DNA of 32,329 bases from the IMG/VR virus record IMGVR_UViG_3300008116_000172, positions 1 to 32,329 of that record. One strand, written 5' to 3'. This document shows positions 1 through 7,394 of the stretch, in pieces. This DNA is from a virus. The notes beneath the pieces are model-generated. The model was not told the DNA's origin. It searched no databases and saw only the letters and a program-made list of their open reading frames with translations. Positions within the stretch are counted from its first letter, which is position 1; each line of letters opens with the position of its first letter. The translations under genes were made by a program, and so were the position numbers.

Positions 1-3
1 TTT

Positions 4-657
4 ATGAAATTTGCCGTATACGGTGACAGCTTTGTTGATGGTGTTGACCGCAATTCACAAACCTGGGCAGCACAGCTAGCTGTCAAAATGGGTGCTACCA
101 GCATAGACTACTACGGTCGCGGGGGCAGTAGCTTTTACTGGACTTATCAACAGATACTGGCCACAGCTCAACCATACGATCATATCATAGTAGCTGTTAC
201 TGAACCTGTACGCTTTCCTATCAAGGTAGAAAACCATTTTGTCACTGGTCCACCCGGTGTAGACTCAATTACCAGTTTTAAGAAAAAAACTTACCTGTTG
301 GGTTGGTTTATGATCAGTGATTTTGACTATCTAGTCACTGTGCAAAATCTCATGATCAATGACATTAAACTGCGCTTTCCACGCAGCCGATTCATAGCCT
401 GTTTTCCCAACAGCTTTGCCAGTGATTTTAATCTACTGCACATTAACTCTATAGCTAAAAAAGCTTTGGGTGTTGATCGTGTAGATCCCGCAATACTAGA
501 AGAAAAGTCCGCTACACTGTGCCATATTCCTCAACCTTGGCACAGTGCCCTAGCTGACTATTTGTACAACACTGCTGAGCCTAACGTTGCTGACTGTACT
601 GCTGATCTGTTTCCCCCTTTGGGTTCCAGCAGTCTTTATTATAATATACGTAGATAA
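4..657 (+). CDS. SGNH/GDSL-hydrolase-like protein (217 aa)
   Basis: The protein opens with a beta strand followed by GDSF at residues 7-10, the block I nucleophile motif of SGNH/GDSL esterases, with Ser9 as the candidate nucleophile. A later G-R-G-G-S stretch (residues 38-42) may be block II. The classical C-terminal D-x-x-H is not obvious; an H-x-x-x-x-W-H near residue 173 is the only candidate. SGNH enzymes hydrolyse esters, often sugar O-acetyl groups, and phage members are often linked to tail fibres or glycans; that role is inferred here. Only three bases precede the ATG, so an upstream start or fusion cannot be excluded. It shares strand and fold type with the gene at 738, suggesting a pair of related function. 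Confidence 0.6.
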   Translation: MKFAVYGDSFVDGVDRNSQTWAAQLAVKMGATSIDYYGRGGSSFYWTYQQILATAQPYDHIIVAVTEPVRFPIKVENHFVTGPPGVDSITSFKKKTYLLGWFMISDFDYLVTVQNLMINDIKLRFPRSRFIACFPNSFASDFNLLHINSIAKKALGVDRVDPAILEEKSATLCHIPQPWHSALADYLYNTAEPNVADCTADLFPPLGSSSLYYNIRR

Positions 658-680
658 TAGCCTTAAAAAATCGCTTTTGG

Positions 681-707
681 CGCTGGCGCTTCGCGCCGCT
701 GCGCAGC
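681..707. other. GC-rich hairpin pair between the two SGNH genes
   Basis: A 5-bp stem GGCGC (685-689), loop TTC, GCGCC (693-697) is followed at once by the palindrome GCTGCGCAGC (698-707). The stretch is far more GC-rich than its surroundings. No T-run follows on the plus strand, so it is not a standard terminator. It could be a transcript-end structure, a REP-like unit or a recombination scar. Confidence 0.45.
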
Positions 708-725
708 AGGCCTATGCAGCAACCC

Positions 726-733
726 ACTAAATA
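726..733 (+). promoter_or_regulatory. T4-type late promoter box (ACTAAATA), near-leaderless
   Basis: ACTAAATA ends four bases before the ATG at 738, the same spacing as at 23391-23398 and 29554-29561. In T4 the late box spans -13 to -6, which places transcription start at the ATG itself. There is no Shine-Dalgarno sequence before 738. Confidence 0.5.
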
Positions 734-737
734 TTTC

Positions 738-1655
738 ATGAAAAAGAACATCTACAGACCCCAGGTCTACAATCAAGAAAATGACATCAAGTATTTGTCC
801 AGCACAGCCTTTCCCTATAAATTTGCCGCTACTAACATTGAACAGTTGCTCACAGGATTTGGTCAACGCTATGGACTAGTAGAACTCAATGACTATGGAG
901 ATCGGGGTGCAGAAGGACTGGCCAATTGGACACGCAACAGCTACAATCAACAGTTTGCACATGATCCCAACTTTGAATATAGAAACAATTCTTGGGGATT
1001 TAGATGCGATCATTCTGGGCAAGCTGTAGACGTTTGGGCCTTTGGCTGCTCAGTGACCTATGGTGTAGGAGTTCCGCGGGAATATCGCTGGACTGATTGG
1101 CTCACCAAGCTTACTGGGCTCACTTGTGCCAACTATGCTGTCACGGGACTCAGTACCAATGAAATGGCACGTATGTTCATTCAACTTGCTAGATTTCAGC
1201 AGCCAAAACATGCTGTGTTTCTATTGCCCGACTACAGTAGAATCATGCTGAGTGCAGTGACCAATGGACAGTTAGATCACTTCAATGCCTTTGGCAACTA
1301 TCAATATTCACATCCCATGCGTTTAGTGCCCGATAGGTTCCAAGCTTGTGAAACTTACTACAGTTTGCCCTTGACCAATCATGTTGAGCTGTTTATCATG
1401 GATCTGCACGCCATTGCCACTGCGGCTGAAGCTCGAGGCATCGACGTGACGTTTGCTTCATGGGACAGCAGAGCCAACAGGTTTATACATCAACAGGACT
1501 TCAGTCACTATGGAATCAACTGTGCCAAAGCAGCTTATGTTGAACGGGATGCGCTGGGTCGAGATCAAAGCCACCCGGGGTTCTATTACCATAAAACACT
1601 GGCGGAAACTATAGCCACCGTGATAACTGCCCACTTCTGCTCGAGGTTTAGCTAG
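738..1655 (+). CDS. SGNH-hydrolase-like protein (305 aa)
   Basis: Block I appears as AFGCSVTYG (nucleophile Ser105), block II as NYAVTGLST near residues 132-140, and block V as DQSHPG (Asp276, His279), so the catalytic set looks complete. Probable activity is ester hydrolysis, perhaps deacetylation of a surface or fibre glycan. An in-frame ATG exists at 714, but I chose 738 because a late box lies four bases upstream, as at other late genes here. The last 198 bases overlap the 3' end of the helicase gene on the other strand. Because block V lies inside the overlap, the SGNH frame there is functional and the helicase tail is the more suspect reading. Confidence 0.65.
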   Translation: MKKNIYRPQVYNQENDIKYLSSTAFPYKFAATNIEQLLTGFGQRYGLVELNDYGDRGAEGLANWTRNSYNQQFAHDPNFEYRNNSWGFRCDHSGQAVDVWAFGCSVTYGVGVPREYRWTDWLTKLTGLTCANYAVTGLSTNEMARMFIQLARFQQPKHAVFLLPDYSRIMLSAVTNGQLDHFNAFGNYQYSHPMRLVPDRFQACETYYSLPLTNHVELFIMDLHAIATAAEARGIDVTFASWDSRANRFIHQQDFSHYGINCAKAAYVERDALGRDQSHPGFYYHKTLAETIATVITAHFCSRFS

Positions 1656-3026
1656 ATCAAATCCTTCTTTGGGACTGGCACGTTCCCAACTGGCTGTTGG
1701 TTCTGTAGTCACTGTTGAGCTACGCTGTAAACTGTTCAGTATGGCTGAACTCTTTTGCGTTACCATTGGTGTGCTGTCATCGCTTTGTTCTTCACTGTTG
1801 GTAATACGCAGTGTGTCAATGTCAAAGTCCAGATCAATTTTCTGTCCAACACCGCTTGAACTACGAGTTTTCATCAGCTGTATTTGATACTTGCCTCGCT
1901 CACGCATAGCACGGCTGGTAAAGATACCAAATACGTTGTCAGCAGTTTGAATCTTACTAAGTCCGCCACTAATGTGACTGTGATCAAATTCAACTTCTTC
2001 TACAGCACCCCTGTTAAGCTGTGCCGCTGTGACAAATACACACTGCTTTTCCATTGCTAGATTACGCAGTTCTTCACTCACATACTTGTCTTTAATAAAC
2101 AAGTTTTCTGCTGAAATTTTCTGTCCTGCGGGCATGAGCAAGTCCAAATAGTCGACTAATAATACGTCACAACGCTTGCCCGTTTTAACTTCATACTCTT
2201 TCAAGTAAGCACGAACATCGTTGGCAGTTTTACCCGAGGGCATATATTTGATTTGAAATGATCCTGACTTCTTGCCAATGATGCGAACCTTCATTTCAAC
2301 TTCATCAATTTGTTTAAACACTTCTCTAGTTGAAATACCAGTGACCATTGAGTCTACACGCATTGAAACTAACTCTTCCGAAAGTTCCAGTGTTAGATAG
2401 ATAACATTCATACCTGCTAGTGCATAGTTAACACCTAGGTTGGCCAGGAACAAGCTTTTACCTGCACCCGATCCGCCAGCAAAGATGTTAAGTTCACCTC
2501 TGTTGAATCCGCCAAACAGTTTCTGATCTAGGGCGGCCCAGCCAGTGCTCATCTGTCCGTTTTTGTCTTTGATCTTCATCAGTCGAGCACGGGGATCAGC
2601 AAAGTAATCAGTGCCCATGTCTTTTTGCAGGCCCACTTGCACAGCCTTTTTAACTAGATCTTCTACTGAACCGTATTCGCCCTTTTCCAACATGTCAGCG
2701 GCTTTGAGAATGGCTTTCTCTAGGCCTTTGTGACGGATAAATGTTTCAAAGTCTGTGAGCAGCCAATCATAATGTGCTTCAGTTAGTCCCGGAGGAATTT
2801 CAAATGCATTACTAGTGGCTGCATTGATAATTTCTACTGTGGGTATAACTGAATGCTCGTCAACATAGTCTTTTAAAAACTTGGCTGCTGGTTGTAGTTT
2901 ACGATCAAATAGTGCGTCATCCCAAATGCCTTGGCAGCGAACAAATGTTTCTGCATCTCCCAGCATCATCTCCAAATAGAGTTTTTGTATTTCGAATCCG
3001 TAGTCTGCGTTTTGTCTTGTGGTCAT
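1458..3026 (-). CDS. gp41: Replicative DNA helicase, DnaB/gp41 type
   Basis: This hexameric helicase unwinds DNA ahead of the replisome and works with the gp61 primase encoded at 4618-5598. Walker A is GGSGAGKS (residues 184-191) and Walker B is DVLLVDYLDLL (287-297). A DnaB-like helical N-terminal domain covers about residues 1-150, and a conserved Q-L-N-R-G sequence lies downstream as in RecA-fold helicases. The length of 522 exceeds T4 gp41 (475). Residues 458-522 are antisense to the catalytic C-terminus of the convergent SGNH gene, and their composition does not look like a helicase domain, so the natural stop was probably lost. The ATG at 3026 has a TATAAT at 3032-3037 and no Shine-Dalgarno sequence. 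Confidence 0.9.
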   Translation of the reverse strand: MTTRQNADYGFEIQKLYLEMMLGDAETFVRCQGIWDDALFDRKLQPAAKFLKDYVDEHSVIPTVEIINAATSNAFEIPPGLTEAHYDWLLTDFETFIRHKGLEKAILKAADMLEKGEYGSVEDLVKKAVQVGLQKDMGTDYFADPRARLMKIKDKNGQMSTGWAALDQKLFGGFNRGELNIFAGGSGAGKSLFLANLGVNYALAGMNVIYLTLELSEELVSMRVDSMVTGISTREVFKQIDEVEMKVRIIGKKSGSFQIKYMPSGKTANDVRAYLKEYEVKTGKRCDVLLVDYLDLLMPAGQKISAENLFIKDKYVSEELRNLAMEKQCVFVTAAQLNRGAVEEVEFDHSHISGGLSKIQTADNVFGIFTSRAMRERGKYQIQLMKTRSSSGVGQKIDLDFDIDTLRITNSEEQSDDSTPMVTQKSSAILNSLQRSSTVTTEPTASWERASPKEGFDLAKPRAEVGSYHGGYSFRQCFMVIEPRVALISTQRIPFNISCFGTVDSIVTEVLLMYKPVGSAVP

Positions 3027-3031
3027 TGTTT

Positions 3032-3037
3032 ATTATA
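3032..3037 (-). promoter_or_regulatory. Possible -10 element (TATAAT) before the helicase gene
   Basis: A perfect TATAAT on the minus strand is followed by five bases (AAACA) and the helicase ATG. No good -35 element stands 16-18 bases upstream (GTTAAA is the nearest). If used, the transcript would start at or next to the ATG. Confidence 0.3.
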
Positions 3038-3041
3038 CACT

Positions 3042-4511
3042 TTATGTAAACACTTTAACACCGTAATGGCTCTCAAAGTTTCGAGCATCCGAAACATCAT
3101 TGACCATGGGCTTGCCCTTGATATTTAGGCTAGTGTTCAACAATATAGGACAACCCGATGCTGCATACCATTGTTCTAACAACTGTCTTATTCTACTGCC
3201 GTCTGCCGGTACAGTCTGTACACGACTAGTGTTGTCCCTATGCACGATAGCAGGAAATAACTGAGGATGAATACAACGACTGATGAACTGCATATGCCTA
3301 TTGTCACTGCTAGCACCAGGGAGATCAAAGTATTGATCAGCCAACTCCTCCAAAACCATTGGCGCAAAAGGTCTGAATTCTTGTCTACGTTTGATTGCAT
3401 TTACTGTGTCCTTAATATCAGGTCCTCGGGGATCTGCTAGTAAACTACGATTGCCCAGGGCACGAGGACCAAATTCTGCGCGGCCTTGAGCAACTCCGCA
3501 CATCTTATCTTTGAGCAAATGTTCTAAAATTGCTTCAGTTGATTGAGTTGGTTCTATATTGTAACCTAGGCTACAAGTTTCCCAGCCGATGTGTTCTTTG
3601 TTTCTTGCTAGAACTGCACCTATAGCTGAACCTGCATCTCCGGGATTAGGCATAATCCAAACGTTTTTAAAGTATTTGTAAGCAATAGGATTAGCTAGGC
3701 AATTAAGAGCACAGCCTCCCATTAGCACTAGATTATCACTAGGAACAAAACTTTTTGCTGACTGTAATATCTTTTCAAACTGTGTTTCGTAGATAGCCTG
3801 AGTAGCTGCTGCAATATCAAACGTGTCATTAACAGTAAGATCAGGCGCCCAATCTAAGCAACCGCGGTGTAGATTCTTTTTAAAACTAACTAAAGTTTCT
3901 CCATCTTTTTCAAAGAAATCTTCCAGTATTCTGTTGTACAGTCGTTTAGGATTTCCGTAAGCAGCCATACCCATAAGAATGTATTCTTCTTCGTTAGGTT
4001 TTAAATTGCATCTTTGTGTCATTGCTGAATACCAAAGACCTAGGCTATCCGGATATGTTTGCTTATATACTTGCTTTAGTCCTTTTTCACCGCCATGCCA
4101 CATTGTTAGAGTTTCAAACTCACCAATTGCATCTATGACTACTACCGCAGCTTCTTTGAACGGGCCTGTATAAAAACCTGCGGCTGCATGACTTTCATGA
4201 TGCCATTGAGTATAGATAGGAGCACTAATACCATAATTGTTCAAATATCGTTTGATATTATTGCTTTTATGATTTAGACCTTGTCCAGCAGTAAATTGCC
4301 TTAGAGTTTTTGCCCAAGGCTTTTCATACCATACAACTTCTTTAGGATAGCCGTAATGGCTGGCAGCATACTGAACTAGACTGTCGCAAAGATCTGCATC
4401 GTTCTTTTTTCCGCTGAATCGCTCACTGTGACTAGCGAACAATAACTTGTTGTCATCAAATACAGCCAATGCTGCATCATGACTATTTGCTGATATTCCC
4501 CAGGTAATCAT
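3042..4511 (-). CDS. Carbamoyltransferase, NodU/CmcH/TobZ family
   Basis: Family members transfer a carbamoyl group from carbamoyl phosphate, via carbamoyl-AMP, to a hydroxyl of a sugar, antibiotic or Nod factor. The N-terminal ASKHA-like fold shows ISANSHDAALAVF (residues 6-18), the metal-site stretch HHESHAAAGFY (104-114) and MGGCALNCLAN (264-274). The C-terminal YrdC-like part carries GRAEFGPRALGNRS (343-356) and EFRPFAPMV (378-386). At 489 residues it is shorter than cellular relatives of about 550-600. It lies between helicase and primase genes, and its ATG overlaps the stop of the 40-aa gene (ATGA), so it is translationally coupled into the replication operon. The acceptor is unknown; a modified base, nucleotide sugar or surface glycan are all possible. 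Confidence 0.88.
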   Translation of the reverse strand: MITWGISANSHDAALAVFDDNKLLFASHSERFSGKKNDADLCDSLVQYAASHYGYPKEVVWYEKPWAKTLRQFTAGQGLNHKSNNIKRYLNNYGISAPIYTQWHHESHAAAGFYTGPFKEAAVVVIDAIGEFETLTMWHGGEKGLKQVYKQTYPDSLGLWYSAMTQRCNLKPNEEEYILMGMAAYGNPKRLYNRILEDFFEKDGETLVSFKKNLHRGCLDWAPDLTVNDTFDIAAATQAIYETQFEKILQSAKSFVPSDNLVLMGGCALNCLANPIAYKYFKNVWIMPNPGDAGSAIGAVLARNKEHIGWETCSLGYNIEPTQSTEAILEHLLKDKMCGVAQGRAEFGPRALGNRSLLADPRGPDIKDTVNAIKRRQEFRPFAPMVLEELADQYFDLPGASSDNRHMQFISRCIHPQLFPAIVHRDNTSRVQTVPADGSRIRQLLEQWYAASGCPILLNTSLNIKGKPMVNDVSDARNFESHYGVKVFT

Positions 4512-4630
4512 TTGTAAATAAAAGGATCTCGTTTACGTAGTTCTGCTATACGTTTTTTAAATGCTTGATGTTCTTTGTAAGAACGAATAGGGTGCATAAC
4601 CCATCTTAATAAACTTCTTAATGTATCCAT
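4508..4630 (-). CDS. Small basic protein (40 aa), unknown
   Basis: This is a very short gene rich in Arg and Lys, beginning MDTLRSLLRW and ending KRDPFIYK. The frame can extend to an ATG at 4690, deep inside the primase gene, but I prefer the internal ATG at 4630: GAGG stands eight bases upstream and the primase overlap is then only 13 bases. Its stop overlaps the carbamoyltransferase ATG. The N-terminus could be a short amphipathic helix. No function is recognised; it may simply couple translation of its neighbours. Confidence 0.55.
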   Translation of the reverse strand: MDTLRSLLRWVMHPIRSYKEHQAFKKRIAELRKRDPFIYK

Positions 4631-5598
4631 TTTTTCATCCTCAGTTGTATTTTTAAAGGCATTGATTCTTTTGCCTTTAGCACTGACCATAGCGCATAGA
4701 GTTTTCCATATCGCTTGGTTGCGTCATTTAAGTCTTTAATATCGTCATCCCAATCGGGCATACTAACTGACCAACCCCATTCTAATGCCTGCTCAATCAT
4801 TTTAATTCCAGGTTGATCTTTGTCCGGGATTACAATAACTTCTTTCTGCAATCTACTTATCAAATGTTTTTGTTGAGGTCCAATTTCATTGCTCATAACT
4901 GCTACACCGTCAACGCATATAGCATCTAGAGGACCTTCTGTTACCAACACAAAGTTTCTATCCCATGTTTGATTGTCTAGATTAAACACATAACCTGGCT
5001 GTTGTTCGCTAATGTATTTGATTGTCTTGCGATTTCTAATCAAACGTGCAGTGTATCCTACTAGTCTCTTTTGATAGTAAAATGGCACAATTAATCTATC
5101 ATTAAATCCAACTTCATCAGTCCAATGCCAATCGTAATCGTCAACTGTATATCCGCGGCCAATAAGATATTCTAATACTGGAATAAGTTCTTCAGGCGGA
5201 TCAACAAGCCATTCTTTAATGGGTTTAGTGCCCATTGGCAATGCTTTGTCAAAGAACACTGGAGTTAATAATTGGTGTTCTGCAGGATTAACTTCGTCTT
5301 TTAATCTAAGTGCTTCAAATGAACATTTAGTAATTAAGTCATCCGGAACACTCATCCAGTTTAATAGTTTTTTAAACTTGACTGTAAGCGGCCTACCAGG
5401 TTGCCAACTGGCTTTGAATCCGCAGTTGAAACAGTGATAGGTAACACCTTCAGTAAACATAACGCCGCCGCGTTGACGTCTGTCTTGTTTGTCGCCATTA
5501 TGATGACAGCAAACGGCATTGAAGCTTATCCAACTGCTAGGAGTAGCTTTTCTTTTAGGAGGTAGATATGCCTGTACTGTTTCTATAATAACACTCAT
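4618..5598 (-). CDS. gp61: DNA primase, gp61-like
   Basis: It makes RNA primers for lagging-strand synthesis together with the gp41-type helicase. The N-terminal zinc site has a Cys/His cluster at residues 30-33 and CFNCG at 56-60, as in CHC2 zinc-binding primase domains. The TOPRIM core follows: VTEGPLDA (219-226, catalytic Glu221), PDKDQPG (258-264) and a DDIKDLNDA stretch near 285-293. The length of 326 residues is close to T4 gp61 (342). It starts nine bases after the stop of the 5608 gene. No Shine-Dalgarno sequence is visible, only a T-run. Confidence 0.88.
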   Translation of the reverse strand: MSVIIETVQAYLPPKRKATPSSWISFNAVCCHHNGDKQDRRQRGGVMFTEGVTYHCFNCGFKASWQPGRPLTVKFKKLLNWMSVPDDLITKCSFEALRLKDEVNPAEHQLLTPVFFDKALPMGTKPIKEWLVDPPEELIPVLEYLIGRGYTVDDYDWHWTDEVGFNDRLIVPFYYQKRLVGYTARLIRNRKTIKYISEQQPGYVFNLDNQTWDRNFVLVTEGPLDAICVDGVAVMSNEIGPQQKHLISRLQKEVIVIPDKDQPGIKMIEQALEWGWSVSMPDWDDDIKDLNDATKRYGKLYALWSVLKAKESMPLKIQLRMKKWIH

Positions 5599-5607
5599 AA
5601 AAACATT

Positions 5608-6432
5608 TTACAGTGTTATAGCTACTCTGTCAATCTTTCCGGTGTTATTGCTTACTGGAGTAAAGTAAACTCTAGCCCATGTTAGTTCTCTATTATATCC
5701 ATTTATTGGAGTATAAGTTTTAGTTAGATTTGATGTGCTAGTTGTCACACTAAAAGTCTCAATGGTGGTCCAGTTAGTAGCCGAATTGATAACAGGATCT
5801 TTGGTAAACTGTACAACAACTTCTCCTGCTAGCCCAGTAAGACTAAAGTTAAAAGTAACAGAATCGTTGGCTGATTCTGTTATAAAATTTGGTTGATTAA
5901 TTTCTACAGCGTCACTATAGTGTCTAATGATGTATGGAGGTAATCCTATTACTGTAGGATCAGTAACTGCAATAAAGTTTGTTATATATCTAGTTGGTGT
6001 TGGAACATCCATAATAGTGCCAACTAGTTCCATATTACCTTTTGCACCAAAGTGTGCGTCTGCGTATAATATAGTTTTAGTCTCATCTTCGTTTAGTCTA
6101 TAGATACTAAACTGCAAGAACTGAGGAGTTAGTTCTGTTAGGTCTGCTTCGGCAATAGTTGCTGTAGCCAGTCCTGTTGTAGCAGATGGAGTTACTGCAA
6201 CATCAGAAATTAACAAACCGTTAGTGTCAGTAACGATCATATGTAAATCCATTTCACTAATGTCAATACGTTTTTGATCTGAATTTTTAACATCAATAGT
6301 TAGAACGTTATCAACGCCCTGATAAATTTTTACTCGATTTTGATACACAATGTTCCACCTTGTAGAGAATAAAGCCAAATCAGCAACTACATTAATTCGA
6401 TTTGGATATAAATAACTTGAAATTTTTTGCAT
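5608..6432 (-). CDS. Probable virion/baseplate protein (274 aa)
   Basis: I do not recognise a named family with certainty. The N-terminal ~120 residues (a strand-rich TRWNIVYQNRVKIYQG region, then ILYADAHFG) recall the BppU-like N-terminal domain found in phage baseplate proteins. The C-terminal ~100 residues are Thr/Ser/Asn-rich beta sequence with WARVYFTP near the end, typical of virion structural proteins. A perfect TATAAATA at 6454-6461 lies 21 bases upstream, which fits late expression. It sits between replication genes and a divergent plus-strand gene, away from the main tail cluster. Confidence 0.5.
   Translation of the reverse strand: MQKISSYLYPNRINVVADLALFSTRWNIVYQNRVKIYQGVDNVLTIDVKNSDQKRIDISEMDLHMIVTDTNGLLISDVAVTPSATTGLATATIAEADLTELTPQFLQFSIYRLNEDETKTILYADAHFGAKGNMELVGTIMDVPTPTRYITNFIAVTDPTVIGLPPYIIRHYSDAVEINQPNFITESANDSVTFNFSLTGLAGEVVVQFTKDPVINSATNWTTIETFSVTTSTSNLTKTYTPINGYNRELTWARVYFTPVSNNTGKIDRVAITL
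6407..6414 (+). promoter_or_regulatory. Perfect late box TATAAATA, plus strand
   Basis: TATAAATA lies inside the first codons of the 5608-6432 gene but on the plus strand, predicting a start near 6420 and a 41-base leader for the gene at 6461. It may be coincidental, since an AT-rich genome will contain a few such 8-mers by chance. Confidence 0.4.
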
Positions 6433-6453
6433 TTGAATTGGAGCCCTTGTATA

Positions 6454-6461
6454 TATTTATA
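6454..6461 (-). promoter_or_regulatory. Perfect late box TATAAATA, minus strand
   Basis: TATAAATA on the minus strand predicts a start near 6448 and a leader of about 16 bases for the gene starting at 6432. It overlaps the first base of the plus-strand ATG at 6461. Confidence 0.65.
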
Positions 6462-6838
6462 TGGTAAAACTAAGAGACAACATAGAAGAACAGTTCCCCT
6501 TTATTAGTGTTTTAAACTATGGAGAGGATGAATATGTAGGTATAATAATAAATCAAGACCAGTATGTTACTAGCTTCTATGATTTAGAGTTAATAAAGAC
6601 CCAAGACCAGAAAACTAGTTTATTAGAACTTGGGGAAGTCTGGTGGTGGGAAAGTAACCGCCAAATACCTATTAATATATTCTTACGTAAAGAGGTTGAA
6701 CCCTTTAAATATTGCATCAAAACCTTTAACAGCAAAGATGTGCGTATTATTCTAGGGCCAGTAGTAAACCTAATGAATCTTACTCTCAAACGTATTAAAC
6801 GTAAGAGTGTACAGTTAGTTAGGCGCCCCCCACGCTAA
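6461..6838 (+). CDS. Conserved small phage protein (125 aa), unknown
   Basis: One of few plus-strand genes. It starts MVKLRDNIEEQFPF, contains NYGEDEYVGIIINQD and a W-triplet (GEVWWWES), and ends in a strongly basic tail (KRIKRKSVQLVRRPPR). I recall similar small proteins in T4-like cyanophages annotated only as hypothetical. The basic tail suggests nucleic acid contact, but that is inference. It is divergent from 5608-6432 with facing late boxes, and its 3' end overlaps the mini-DnaE gene by 20 bases on the opposite strand. No good Shine-Dalgarno sequence precedes it. Confidence 0.6.
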   Translation: MVKLRDNIEEQFPFISVLNYGEDEYVGIIINQDQYVTSFYDLELIKTQDQKTSLLELGEVWWWESNRQIPINIFLRKEVEPFKYCIKTFNSKDVRIILGPVVNLMNLTLKRIKRKSVQLVRRPPR

Positions 6839-7394
6839 TCTGTTCACAAATTAAATTTATCTGTACTACTACTGCCATTGCATAGGCTACTGCATGAGCC
6901 TTCTTAAAGTAGTACTCACCGTCCTCGGGCTTTGTCCATATCTCCGTCATCACCGTAGTCCAATCTTTCCCAATCAGATAACGTTTCGCGGGTCTTATCA
7001 TAGCTAGTACTGCCGCCAACTGTTCTACACTCTGAGGTTTCATTTCTCTGAGAATAGAACCATGTCCGTTGACGTGAAAGAGCAAGCTGTTGAAATTGTC
7101 GTCTAAAAGTAGATCCCATAACGGCTCCTGATTCATAAGATATTGTAAATGTTCTTCATTTCTAATATCTTTATAAATGTTAACATTTAAGAAATCAATT
7201 TTAAAATAGCCTCTTTTTTCGGCTTCTTTATATTCTATACCAGCAAGGTTATTAATAGGATCGTAAGGAATACTTTGCAAGTAAATTCCTGTATTATGAG
7301 AAATAAACTTGTCTTCTTCAATCCTACTGGCTTTTATGTGCTTAATAATACCAAGCACATGTGTTCTGTCTGGAAAGTCGATATCAATATCCAT
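6819..7394 (-). CDS. Miniature DnaE-like protein (DNA polymerase III alpha relative, 191 aa)
   Basis: The sequence reads as a shrunken bacterial family C polymerase core. MDIDIDFPDR (1-10) matches the D-x-D-I-D-F motif with two catalytic Asp (Asp4, Asp6). SHNTGIYLQ (32-40) matches the K/R-H-x-x-G-V stretch. GYFKIDFLN (62-70) matches the third catalytic Asp region, K-F/I-D-F-L-G. LFHVNGHG (105-112) matches V-F-Q-x-E-S-x-G. IRPAK (133-137) and YFKKAHAVAYAM (162-173) match Y-R-P-G and F-N-K-S-H-x-x-A-Y. Full DnaE exceeds 1100 residues; PHP, most of the fingers and the C-terminal modules are absent. It is the last gene of the six-gene early operon, with TAATG coupling to the gene upstream. Whether it polymerises, binds a clamp or mimics DnaE is unknown. 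Confidence 0.7.
   Translation of the reverse strand: MDIDIDFPDRTHVLGIIKHIKASRIEEDKFISHNTGIYLQSIPYDPINNLAGIEYKEAEKRGYFKIDFLNVNIYKDIRNEEHLQYLMNQEPLWDLLLDDNFNSLLFHVNGHGSILREMKPQSVEQLAAVLAMIRPAKRYLIGKDWTTVMTEIWTKPEDGEYYFKKAHAVAYAMAVVVQINLICEQISVGGA

Noticed and set aside
4631-4690. Upstream start (4690) of the small gene before the carbamoyltransferase
   Set aside because: It would lie deep inside the primase gene; the internal ATG at 4630 has GAGG at good spacing.
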